Assembly (NCBI GenBank): GCA_030606635.1 | Contig: JAUWGA010000083.1 | Location: 1 to 7,968, forward strand | DNA length: 7,968 nt | DNA from: Methanosarcinales archaeon | GTDB taxonomy: Archaea > Halobacteriota > Methanosarcinia > Methanosarcinales > Methanogasteraceae | Direction of reading: 5' to 3' | In this document: piece by piece, positions 1-6,037 of the stretch | Numbering within the stretch: position 1 is the first letter of the stretch | Layout of the letters: every line of letters starts with the position of its first letter | Notes under the pieces: model-generated | Seen by the model: only the letters and a program-made list of their open reading frames with translations | Database searches by the model: none | What the model was told of the DNA's origin: nothing | Made by a program: the position numbers and the translations under genes

Positions 1-1020
1 AGCGAGTTCTCAGCGCTCTCCGCACTCGTCGGGGCGAGCGCAGCAGGCGCAAGAACGTATTCGGCAACCACGTCACAGGGGCTTGCGCTGATGCACGAGG
101 TGGTCTTTAATATGGCGGGCATGAGGCTTCCAGCCGTGATGACGATTGTGAACCGGTCGATGTCGGCGCCGATCAACATCTGGAACGACCATCAGGACAG
201 CATGGCAGAGCGGGATTCTGGCTGGATCCAGTTGTATGTCGAGGATGTGCAGGAACTCGTTGATACGACCGTGCAGGCGTACCTGATCGGAGAGGATCCT
301 GAAGTATCGCTTCCGGTCATGGTCTGCATGGACGGATTCATACTCTCGCACGTATTCGAACCCGTAGACCTCCTCGACCAGAAAGCCGTGGATGAGTTTC
401 TCCCACCGTTTGAGCCGGTGCGCACTCTCGACCCGGAGGATCCAAAATCGTTTGGCATGTTCGTGGACCCTGAGTACTACATGGATTTCAGGTATCTTGT
501 CGAGCAGGCGATGGATCAGTCGAGATCGAAGATACGGGACGCAGCTCGCCGTTTTGAATCGGCTTTTGGCAGATATTACGGAGACCTGATCGATACGTAT
601 CATACCGACGACGCAGAGATCATCCTCGTGGCGATGGGATCATTAGTCGGGACACTCCGTGATGTGGTAGATGACCTGCGCAGCAAGGGCGTCCCTGTCG
701 GACTCTTGAAGATCCGTGCATTCAGACCGTTTCCTGTTGATGAGATCGCTGAGGCGATCGCAGGCGCAAAGGTTGTCTGCGTGCTTGACAAGAATATCTC
801 GCTTGGCACAGGAGAGGGCGCGGTATGCACCGAGATCAAGGCATCCCTCTACAACAGTGGCATCCGCGTCCCTGTGATCGGATTCGTGATCGGGCTTGGC
901 GGGCGTGATATCCCGGTCGGCACGGTTCAACGAATCGTTAGCAAGGCAGAGGACGTCATCAAGCACGGGATCAAGGTTGAGAGCGAGTTTGTGGATCTGA
1001 AGCACTCGCTTGTTTCGTAG
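1..1020 (+). CDS. porA: Pyruvate:ferredoxin oxidoreductase, alpha subunit (3' part)
   Basis: The reading frame is open from the first base, so the gene begins upstream of the window; 339 residues are present and roughly 50-60 N-terminal residues are probably missing relative to typical archaeal PorA. It is the alpha subunit of the multi-subunit enzyme that interconverts pyruvate and acetyl-CoA plus CO2 with ferredoxin as electron partner, in the cytoplasm. PorA hallmarks are visible: the TYSATTSQG stretch (about residues 19-27), the SAPINIWNDHQDSM segment (about 55-68) with RDSGW shortly after, the DGF/LSH region (about 111-117), and a C-terminal transketolase-like domain containing MGSLVGT, KIRAFRPFP and LDKN. 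Archaeal por genes usually run C-D-A-B, but no porB follows here; the next 457 nt hold no gene. Family assignment is firm. Choosing porA over another 2-oxoacid oxidoreductase alpha subunit rests on remembered sequence similarity. Confidence 0.93.
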   Translation, partial: SEFSALSALVGASAAGARTYSATTSQGLALMHEVVFNMAGMRLPAVMTIVNRSMSAPINIWNDHQDSMAERDSGWIQLYVEDVQELVDTTVQAYLIGEDPEVSLPVMVCMDGFILSHVFEPVDLLDQKAVDEFLPPFEPVRTLDPEDPKSFGMFVDPEYYMDFRYLVEQAMDQSRSKIRDAARRFESAFGRYYGDLIDTYHTDDAEIILVAMGSLVGTLRDVVDDLRSKGVPVGLLKIRAFRPFPVDEIAEAIAGAKVVCVLDKNISLGTGEGAVCTEIKASLYNSGIRVPVIGFVIGLGGRDIPVGTVQRIVSKAEDVIKHGIKVESEFVDLKHSLVS

Positions 1021-1145
1021 GACGAGATCTCCTTATTGGTAGGATCGAATACCACCCGGATTTAATTGAGCAACCCTCTTGACAAATCGTGCGCTAAACA
1101 GATAACTCCCGATCTGCGCTGATGGCTGCGCCGCTGCTGTCACAG

Positions 1146-1175
1146 TCAGTGGCTAAAAACAGCATTAGCCACTGA
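1146..1175. repeat. 11-bp perfect inverted repeat (hairpin)
   Basis: The arm TCAGTGGCTAA (1146-1156) is the exact reverse complement of TTAGCCACTGA (1165-1175), leaving an 8-nt loop. A further G-U pair could extend the stem in RNA. There is no T-run after it, so a bacterial-type terminator is unlikely. It may be RNA 3'-end structure of the porA transcript or the core of a mobile intergenic repeat. Confidence 0.75.
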
Positions 1176-1322
1176 TTAACAGAGATGAACACGGATTATA
1201 GGTCGTTTGTACCGTTGGATTCATTTAAAGACTCCGCACGATATTGAGCATGTACGTAATTCATTTGACATGCGCCCTCTAAAGCATTCTCTCTACGGTC
1301 TTCTGCGCTTTCTGCGGTTAAA
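1174..1322. repeat. Possible dispersed intergenic repeat motifs
   Basis: Two short segments resemble sequences that recur in the intergenic DNA of many anaerobic bacteria and archaea: GATTAACAGAGATGAACACG (starting at 1174), directly attached to the hairpin, and TTCTGCGCTTTCTGCGGTTAA (1301-1321), which itself holds TTCTGCG twice at 9-nt spacing. The recurrence is remembered, not computed. Only single copies of each lie in this window. Confidence 0.35.
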
Positions 1323-1421
1323 TTGACTATTTAGTCTCAGCAAGTCCCGGATTGGGTAAAAATTCTAATTGGAACTCTGTCAGCACCCAGGTAACTTTAC
1401 AACTCCCGTGCACAGATGTAC

Positions 1422-1430
1422 TTTTATATG
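1422..1430 (+). promoter_or_regulatory. Archaeal TATA box for the KaiC/GTPase operon
   Basis: TTTTATATG fits the archaeal TATA consensus. Transcription would start about 25-30 nt downstream, near 1450-1456, giving a short leader before the ATG at 1478. This position decides the start of the first KaiC-like gene, because the upstream in-frame TTG at 1352 would not be on the transcript. No clear BRE is seen. Confidence 0.55.
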
Positions 1431-1477
1431 AAAACATACAAGGAATTGAACAAGCTAAGAATTTGGTGCAGTTTAAT

Positions 1478-2170
1478 ATGACATACAAGCTCGGGATTTC
1501 CAGACTGGACGAATTGATCGGGGACATAAAGAGCGGTACAAACATCATGATGATCGGGCCTCCCATTAGCGGGAAGGACGATATCGCAAATATCATCGCA
1601 TACCAGGGACTACTCGATGCCAATGCTGCCGTGATCGTTTCAACGCGCGAGCCAGGAAACAACGTGCTCGAGTGGTTCGAACGCTACAATCTGGACGTTC
1701 CGATGGACCGTATCGGGATTGTGGACTGTGTCACGCGTACTCTTGGATTTGGCGCACCCGATACCGATAACATCAAGATGGCGTCAAGTCCGGTCGATCT
1801 CACAGGCATCGGTGTCAAGATCAGCCAGTTCTTTGAGCACTTCTGGATGGAGATGCATCTGCGGGAGACAAGATTGTGCATCAATTCCTTGTCAACGATC
1901 CTGATGTATTCCAACCTCCAGACCGTGTTTCGGTTCCTGCATGTCTTCACAGGTCGCATAAAGGCAGCAAATGCGCTTGGCATATACGTAATCGAAGAGG
2001 GGATGCATGATGAGAAGACCATCGTGACGCTGAAACAGTTGTTCGATGGCATGATCGAGATCAGGGAGAGTGAGGAGGGGTATCAGATACGGGCTGTCGG
2101 GTTTACGCCAAAACCAACACCGTGGTTTGATTATGAGATCGATGGCGCGAATATCGTGCTGCGGGGTTAG
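1478..2170 (+). CDS. KaiC/RAD55-like RecA-fold protein with altered ATPase motifs
   Basis: A 230-residue protein of the archaeal KaiC/RAD55 RecA superfamily, single domain. The N-terminal KLGISRLDELIG (residues 4-15) is the usual KaiC-like opening. The P-loop GPPISGKD (27-34) keeps Gly and Lys but has Asp34 where Thr or Ser binds Mg-nucleotide. STREPG (55-60) follows the second strand. The Walker B-equivalent strand reads LCINSLST (133-140), with Asn where KaiC-like ATPases have the acidic residue. Nucleotide may still bind, but hydrolysis is doubtful; the likely role is a sensory or scaffold protein for the downstream GTPase. The ATG at 1478 is preferred over a TTG at 1352 because it follows the TATA box and starts at the family's usual N-terminus. 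The next gene follows after 5 nt. No specific function can be assigned. Confidence 0.85.
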   Translation: MTYKLGISRLDELIGDIKSGTNIMMIGPPISGKDDIANIIAYQGLLDANAAVIVSTREPGNNVLEWFERYNLDVPMDRIGIVDCVTRTLGFGAPDTDNIKMASSPVDLTGIGVKISQFFEHFWMEMHLRETRLCINSLSTILMYSNLQTVFRFLHVFTGRIKAANALGIYVIEEGMHDEKTIVTLKQLFDGMIEIRESEEGYQIRAVGFTPKPTPWFDYEIDGANIVLRG

Positions 2171-2175
2171 CATAG

Positions 2176-3348
2176 ATGATAGAGACTGGACTACCGAAAC
2201 TGGACGATTACCTACACGGTGGAATCCCTGAAGGGAAAACGCTTGTGTATTATGCATACCCTGGAGTTGAGGGCGCCGTATTCGGGATGCAAAGTCTGTG
2301 CCATTCCATATCAAACGGAATAAATGGTGTTTATGTCGCATCGAGTACCGAGCCGCACAGGATCAGGGAACAGTTGGGCGAGTTCGGATGGGATGCCGAA
2401 GGGTGCGGGGATCGGTTCACCATCATCGATGCGTTCTCCGGATTGATCGGCGCGGATTCGCATGAACGGTATGTCGTGGCTGACCCCGAGGATACCAGGA
2501 GTCTGACACAGTGCATCAAGAATGCGATGGAGGACATGCGTGAACCGGGCGTTATCGTGTTCGAATCGCTCTCGACGATCATGGACCTGTGCGGGGAGTT
2601 AGAAACACTCGATGCCATTGAGGAGTGGAACCAGTATGCGATGCTCTACGATCATGCGATGATCTACAATTTTACGGCATGGCCATATTCTGATGACACG
2701 TTATTAGCCATAAAAGAAGATATTTTCGATTCTACCATTTCCGTTGGAGGGATTACTGGAAACGTTATTTTTGGGCAGTATTTTGGAGTGTTGAAGACGA
2801 ACTGGACCGATGCGGTCCGGAAATTCATATTATTCAAGGTTTTAAAGCCGGGTGGCGTACGTGCGTACATCCCAAAGATTCTGGTCACCGGACCGTTTGA
2901 CGCGGGCAAATCCACGTTTGTGCATGCGCTCTCGACCAGGGCGGTATCTGTGGATCGGCTCGGCACAACCATAGCGCTCGATCACGGACATGTGGATCAC
3001 AAAGGATTTGCTGCCGATATCTTCGGAACTCCGGGTCAGGAGCGGTTCGATCCGATTATAAAACTGCTCAGCGGAGAGGCGATGGGCGTCTTCCTTATTC
3101 TGGACTCGACCAGAGCCGAGGACTTCGCACGCGGCAGGCAGATGCTCGAGATCACAAGGTCGTTTGGGCTGCCGGTCGTGATCATCGCAAACAAGCAGGA
3201 CCGTGATGGCGCGCTTACACCGGAAGATGTCAGGGGCAAGCTCGATATGCCAGAGAATGTTTTGGTCATGCCAGCGGTCGCGGCCACTGGCGAGGGCGTC
3301 TTTGAGGCGTTTGAGACGTTGATCGATATGGTTATGGAGGTGGGATAA
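2176..3348 (+). CDS. Degenerate RecA-like domain fused to a Ras/Arf-like GTPase
   Basis: A 390-residue two-domain protein. Residues 1-225 are a KaiC/RAD55-like fold beginning GLPKLDDYLHGGIPEG (5-20). Its P-loop is lost: AYPGVEGAVF (27-36) aligns with the KaiC-type GxPGSGKTTF, so the Lys and Thr positions are Gly33 and Ala34. The Walker B-like strand is VIVFESLS (126-133). After a linker (about 226-233) comes a small GTPase domain with all major motifs: G1 GPFDAGKST (239-247), a G2-type Thr pair (264-265), G3 DIFGTPGQE (281-289) with the Ras Gln61-equivalent at 288, G4 NKQD (339-342), and a G5-like VAATGEG (368-374). The GTPGQE form resembles the MglA/conservon GTPase group that pairs with Roadblock proteins. 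The domain looks catalytically competent. The protein is probably cytoplasmic: no signal peptide or membrane segment is seen. The next gene encodes a Roadblock protein, supporting a GTPase-switch role; the pathway is unknown. Confidence 0.9.
   Translation: MIETGLPKLDDYLHGGIPEGKTLVYYAYPGVEGAVFGMQSLCHSISNGINGVYVASSTEPHRIREQLGEFGWDAEGCGDRFTIIDAFSGLIGADSHERYVVADPEDTRSLTQCIKNAMEDMREPGVIVFESLSTIMDLCGELETLDAIEEWNQYAMLYDHAMIYNFTAWPYSDDTLLAIKEDIFDSTISVGGITGNVIFGQYFGVLKTNWTDAVRKFILFKVLKPGGVRAYIPKILVTGPFDAGKSTFVHALSTRAVSVDRLGTTIALDHGHVDHKGFAADIFGTPGQERFDPIIKLLSGEAMGVFLILDSTRAEDFARGRQMLEITRSFGLPVVIIANKQDRDGALTPEDVRGKLDMPENVLVMPAVAATGEGVFEAFETLIDMVMEVG
3336..3342 (+). promoter_or_regulatory. Strong Shine-Dalgarno site for the Roadblock gene
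   Basis: GGAGGTG lies inside the last codons of the GTPase gene, about 7 nt before the ATG at 3350. It is the clearest ribosome binding site in this operon and fixes the Roadblock start. It suggests the small regulator is translated more strongly than the fusion protein. Confidence 0.7.
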
Positions 3349-3349
3349 A

Positions 3350-3721
3350 ATGTCGGCATCATCAACATCGGGGATGCTTGGGAAAGTACTCGCCGATCTC
3401 GGGAAGATTGGTGATGTTGAGGCGAGCGCGGTGGCAACGAGGGACGGTCTTCTCATGAATGCGGATATGCACAACATGGGAGATCCGGAGACGTTTGTCG
3501 CGATGTCAGCAACGATGCTCGGTGCAGCAGAGACCGCGGCAATCGAACTTGACAAGGGCATCCCGAACCGTGTGATCGTGGAATCCAACGACGGGAAGTT
3601 GATATGTATGGGCGCAGGTCCAAAGGCGCTCCTTGTGGTGATGACGGCACCGGAAGCAGGACTTGGACTGGTTCTCGTTGAGATGGTGAAAGCCACCGAA
3701 AAGATCGAGAAACTGATATGA
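3350..3721 (+). CDS. Roadblock/LC7 (MglB-like) GTPase regulator
   Basis: A 123-residue protein consisting of one Roadblock/LC7 domain. Typical features are the GDVEASAVATRDGL strand-turn (21-34), the helix with MSATMLGAAE (52-61), the strand VIVESNDGKLICMG (75-88), and the LLVVMTAPEAGLGLVLVEM region (94-112) followed by a closing helix. Proteins of this family dimerise and act as GTPase-activating or exchange factors, or as platforms, for Ras-like GTPases (MglB for MglA in Myxococcus; CvnB in actinobacterial conservons). The gene sits 1 nt after a GTPase gene whose switch motifs match that group, so the two products probably interact. Start choice is supported by GGAGGTG just upstream. Which activity it has on the GTPase cannot be told from sequence. 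Confidence 0.93.
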   Translation: MSASSTSGMLGKVLADLGKIGDVEASAVATRDGLLMNADMHNMGDPETFVAMSATMLGAAETAAIELDKGIPNRVIVESNDGKLICMGAGPKALLVVMTAPEAGLGLVLVEMVKATEKIEKLI

Positions 3722-3954
3722 ATAAAGACGTGAAACCATTGACCATGAAACCACTCATCAACATCGGGAAAAGTGGAGTTACGGATCAGGTCGTAAGCGA
3801 GATCAAGGAGCAGATGAAGGGGAAGAGTGAGATAAAGATAAGGATCCTTCGGAATGCTCCGGCAAGCGCAACCGAGACTGCCAACGAGGTTGCATCGAGA
3901 ACTGGATTTAATGTTGAAGATGTACGCGGGCGTACCGCTATACTCTCGCGATGA
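3718..3954 (+). CDS. CRM-domain (YhbY-type) RNA-binding protein
   Basis: A 78-residue protein made of a single CRM domain. The GxxG loop is GKSG (residues 17-20, within NIGKSGVTDQVVSEI), the KIRIL strand follows the basic helix, and the C-terminal half has the usual ASATETANEVASRTG and RGRTAIL pattern. CRM/YhbY proteins bind structured RNA and in bacteria associate with pre-50S ribosomal particles; archaeal single-domain members are thought to act likewise. The ATG overlaps the Roadblock stop in ATGA, implying translational coupling, although the gene has no evident link to GTPase signalling. Its 3' end overlaps the convergent glycosylase gene by 17 bp, so there is no room for a conventional terminator between them. 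Confidence 0.92.
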   Translation: MNKDVKPLTMKPLINIGKSGVTDQVVSEIKEQMKGKSEIKIRILRNAPASATETANEVASRTGFNVEDVRGRTAILSR

Positions 3955-4540
3955 TGCACTCATCGCACCGCTTCCTTGTGCAGTACTCTTTACCGTACAG
4001 AACGATCAGTGCATGAAACTCCTGGTAGAGATGCGTGTCCCGCGGTAGCGAGTCCTCGAACTGTTTTTGCAGCGTCTCGTATCCGCCTGTAACTCCGATG
4101 CACTCGCAGATCCTTTTTGTGTACGCATCGATCACAAAGATTGGCTTGTGCGCAGCATACAGGATGATGCTGTCAGCGGTCTCGGGTCCGACCCCTTTCA
4201 GCGAGAGAAGTTCCCTCCTGAGTTCATCGACCGGCAGTCCAAGGATCCCGGAGATCCCGTTATGATTGAAATACTGCGATAACAACTGCAACCGCTCTGC
4301 CTTCTGCCTGTAAAATCCGGTACACCGGATGCACTCCTCGATTGTTTCCTGATCAGTGTCTGTAAGAGCCGCTGGCGTCAGCAGCGACCGCGCCTTCAGG
4401 TTCTCAATCGCTTGCTCAACACTCTCCCACCGGGTCTGCTGGGTCAGAAGCGCGCCCACGATCACCTCGAACTCGGTTTCCGCGGGCCACCAGTGCTGGG
4501 GTCCGAATTCTGCGAGCAGTAGGTGGTATAGATCAAGCAT
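3938..4540 (-). CDS. HhH-GPD DNA glycosylase, MagIII-like (COG2231-type endonuclease III relative)
   Basis: A 200-residue protein of the endonuclease III superfamily, which excises damaged bases. Visible are the N-terminal YGPQxWWP-like opening (FGPQHWWPAETEFEVIVGA, 12-30), LLTQQTRW (31-38), the helix-hairpin-helix LKGVGPETADSI (114-125), and the catalytic Asp in VIDAYTKR (Asp138). The residue matching the endonuclease III lyase Lys is Glu120, so it should be a monofunctional glycosylase; relatives such as Helicobacter MagIII remove 3-methyladenine. The C-terminus has only three Cys (C187-x4-C192-x2-C195) and stops soon after, so a complete [4Fe-4S] cluster is doubtful. An upstream ATG at 4657 would add 39 residues unlike the family; the ATG at 4540 fits the family start and a TATA box about 26 nt before it. 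Confidence 0.85.
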   Translation of the reverse strand: MLDLYHLLLAEFGPQHWWPAETEFEVIVGALLTQQTRWESVEQAIENLKARSLLTPAALTDTDQETIEECIRCTGFYRQKAERLQLLSQYFNHNGISGILGLPVDELRRELLSLKGVGPETADSIILYAAHKPIFVIDAYTKRICECIGVTGGYETLQKQFEDSLPRDTHLYQEFHALIVLYGKEYCTRKRCDECIIARV

Positions 4541-4565
4541 CTGATCGGCTGTTCGATCTGATATC

Positions 4566-4573
4566 GTATAAAA
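4566..4573 (-). promoter_or_regulatory. TATA box for the glycosylase gene
   Basis: Read on the minus strand, TTTTATAC lies 25-32 nt before the ATG at 4540. Transcription would begin almost at the start codon, giving a leaderless or nearly leaderless mRNA, which agrees with the absence of a Shine-Dalgarno sequence and favours the 4540 start. Confidence 0.5.
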
Positions 4574-4674
4574 TCTTCTGAGATTGGGTGTCCGAATTGT
4601 TCTGGTGTTTTGACATTCCCGGCATTCGTAAAAGCTCCTGCAACACCACAACGCCATAAGCCGTGACCTTCTCG

Positions 4675-4684
4675 GTTAATTATT
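4675..4684 (+). promoter_or_regulatory. Weak TATA-like element before the small ORF
   Basis: TAATTATTTG lies about 33-42 nt before the ATG at 4717. It could place a start near 4708-4714 and produce an almost leaderless small-ORF message. It is a weaker match to the archaeal consensus than the element at 4762. Confidence 0.25.
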
Positions 4685-4716
4685 TGTATGCCCACCCCCA
4701 ACACAACTTTAGTGTT

Positions 4717-4824
4717 ATGGCAAATCGTGAAATATTCGAAGAAGGTAAATTTATTGCCGACATATATAAGATGACGCCGGTGCCCGAGATGAACAACGAG
4801 GAGGATACGGATGAAAGCAAGTAA
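4717..4824 (+). CDS. Possible 35-residue acidic leader protein
   Basis: An ATG-initiated frame of 35 codons begins MANREIFEEGKFIADIYKMT and ends in the acidic stretch NNEEDTDESK. It overlaps the start of the downstream ATPase by 14 nt in another frame. Composition is protein-like (an amphipathic first half, a strongly acidic tail) and codons look ordinary. No family is recognised. It could be a genuine small partner of the ATPase, a leader peptide coupling translation, or chance. The stronger TATA box at 4762 lies inside it and argues that at least some ATPase transcripts exclude it. Confidence 0.3.
   Translation: MANREIFEEGKFIADIYKMTPVPEMNNEEDTDESK
4762..4769 (+). promoter_or_regulatory. 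TATA box for the ATPase-TPR operon
   Basis: ATATATAA matches the archaeal TATA consensus well. A start about 25 nt downstream (near 4792) leaves a short leader that still contains the ribosome binding site at 4798-4805. Confidence 0.55.
4798..4805 (+). promoter_or_regulatory. Shine-Dalgarno site for the ATPase gene
   Basis: GAGGAGGA ends 5 nt before the ATG at 4811 and is a strong ribosome binding site. It fixes the ATPase start. Confidence 0.7.
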
Positions 4825-6037
4825 TCTTTCAGAAGTCTATGAGATATTTGATCCACAGGAGCCGTTAAAGGACGAGAAACTGAAGGAATATTGTGTGGAA
4901 AGAGAGAGTCCGATAGACAATATAATACGTGCCATCAGGAACACTCCGAAGCCATCAAAGATTCTTTTCACCGGGACAAGAGGCAATGGAAAGACTACAG
5001 AGCTAAACCGGCTTATAGATGAACTGAAAAACGATTTTTTCGTTGTATCATTCTCGATAGACGATCGGCTGGACATGATGGATGTGAAGTATGCGGATGT
5101 ACTGTTAGCCATAGGGTCCGGGATATACGAGATCGTGACAGAAGAGATCGAATTGAATGAAGACCTGAAAAAGGGACTGGATAACTGGTCTGAGCGTATT
5201 GTAGAGTTGATCAATGAAGAGCAGGAAGGATTGGAGCTTGGGGTTGGTTTTAGTGCCATGGTTCGATTGATGGCAAAGATCAAGAGCCAATCAACGACGA
5301 AAGATATTATGAGGCGGACAATCGAGCCGCGAATCAGCGATCTGATAGAGAACATCAACAGGATCATATTCGCTGCCGAGAGTGACGAAGGACTTGGTAA
5401 GAGAATACTTGTCGTGGTCGATGATCTGGACAAGATTGCCCCAAAACAGGCTGAAGAATTATTCTTTGGATATGCTACCGCACTGATCCAGCCCGCATGC
5501 AAGATAATTTACACGGTTCCGATCACGATCCCGTTCTCAAACAAGTTTCAGCATGTGATCCGCTACTTCGATTATCACCAGATCCTGCCGAATATCAAGG
5601 TGTTTGAAAAGGATGGGACGTTAAACGAGGATAACTATAAATTGCTGGAAAAAATAGCGTTGAATCGGATGGATGGGAGTCTGATATCGGATGATGCACT
5701 TGATCTCGCCATAAAAAGCTCGGGCGGAATTTTACAGGATTTCATAAGGATAATCCGGAATTCAGCTAATGTAGCGTCTGGAAAAGAGAAAGGGAATATA
5801 GATCGGGGGGATGTTGAGAGAATTATGTCTGATATCAGGAATGACTATCTCAGGGGTTTGGTAACAGAACACTTTGAGATATTGCGCAGGATAAAGAGTG
5901 AACATAACAAGAGTGAATATGGCAAGAGTGATGAGGAGACATTCCGGGATCTTTTATATAATCTTGTAATTCTGGAGTATTCGAATTATAGTATCTGGTA
6001 TGATGTACACCCGGCAATTAAAGGAATTCTTGAATGA
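4811..6037 (+). CDS. AAA+/STAND-like P-loop ATPase
   Basis: A 408-residue cytoplasmic ATPase. Order: an N-terminal lead (EVYEIFDPQEPL, 8-19), Walker A GTRGNGKTT (55-63) in the GxRGxGKTTEL form common in STAND/AAA regulators of signalling and conflict systems, a helical insert (about 110-195), Walker B ILVVVDDLDKI (199-209), a sensor-1-like strand (KIIYTVPITI, 231-240), a GGILQD motif (305-310) at the usual sensor-2/lid position, and a C-terminal helical or winged-helix-like segment ending near WYDVHPAIKGIL (396-407). The catalytic motifs look intact. Near the C-terminus, KSEHN-KSEYG-KSDEE forms a small 5-residue repeat. The downstream TPR gene starts inside its last 13 codons, indicating coupled synthesis. 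The pair is probably a split STAND-type switch; no exact biological role can be assigned, and no effector domain is visible. Confidence 0.85.
   Translation: MKASNLSEVYEIFDPQEPLKDEKLKEYCVERESPIDNIIRAIRNTPKPSKILFTGTRGNGKTTELNRLIDELKNDFFVVSFSIDDRLDMMDVKYADVLLAIGSGIYEIVTEEIELNEDLKKGLDNWSERIVELINEEQEGLELGVGFSAMVRLMAKIKSQSTTKDIMRRTIEPRISDLIENINRIIFAAESDEGLGKRILVVVDDLDKIAPKQAEELFFGYATALIQPACKIIYTVPITIPFSNKFQHVIRYFDYHQILPNIKVFEKDGTLNEDNYKLLEKIALNRMDGSLISDDALDLAIKSSGGILQDFIRIIRNSANVASGKEKGNIDRGDVERIMSDIRNDYLRGLVTEHFEILRRIKSEHNKSEYGKSDEETFRDLLYNLVILEYSNYSIWYDVHPAIKGILE
5894..5938 (+). repeat. Three 15-bp tandem units in the ATPase gene
   Basis: Three consecutive 15-nt units each start AAGAGTGA and encode K-S-E/D-x-x. 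They lie in the charged linker before the C-terminal segment (ATPase residues 362-376). Probably slippage-derived and in frame. Confidence 0.5.

Larger units (their letters stand above)
1021..1477. other. Gene-free spacer after porA
   Basis: No convincing coding sequence is seen on either strand. In-frame codons from a TTG at 1352 run open into the next gene, but they lie mostly upstream of a good TATA box and look non-coding. The stretch contains a perfect inverted repeat (1146-1175), an adjacent motif resembling widespread intergenic repeats (about 1174-1200), a second such motif with an internal 9-nt-period repeat (1291-1322), and the TATA box for the next operon (1422-1430). No trace of porB is recognised. 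Confidence 0.7.

Noticed and set aside
1185..1247. 20-codon ORF beginning MNTDYRSF
   Set aside because: Too short, no ribosome site, and it overlaps a motif that looks like a repeat rather than a gene.
1248..1273. 6-bp inverted repeat GCATGT/ACATGC
   Set aside because: Short arms and a 14-nt loop; expected by chance.
1352..1477. 42-codon N-terminal extension of the first KaiC-like gene from a TTG
   Set aside because: It lies mostly upstream of a good TATA box, does not resemble the family, and the ATG at 1478 matches the usual N-terminus.
2842..3963. Long open frame on the minus strand opposite the GTPase, Roadblock and CRM genes
   Set aside because: Its translation resembles no family, and the three plus-strand genes are clearly real; it is an antisense shadow.
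4559..4578. Similarity between TATCGTATAAAATCTT and the segment at 7441-7458
   Set aside because: Short AT-rich matches with mismatches are common by chance, and no functional link is visible.
4541..4657. 39-codon N-terminal extension of the glycosylase from an ATG at 4657
   Set aside because: It contains the TATA box, is unlike the family N-terminus, and family members begin near the residue encoded at 4540.
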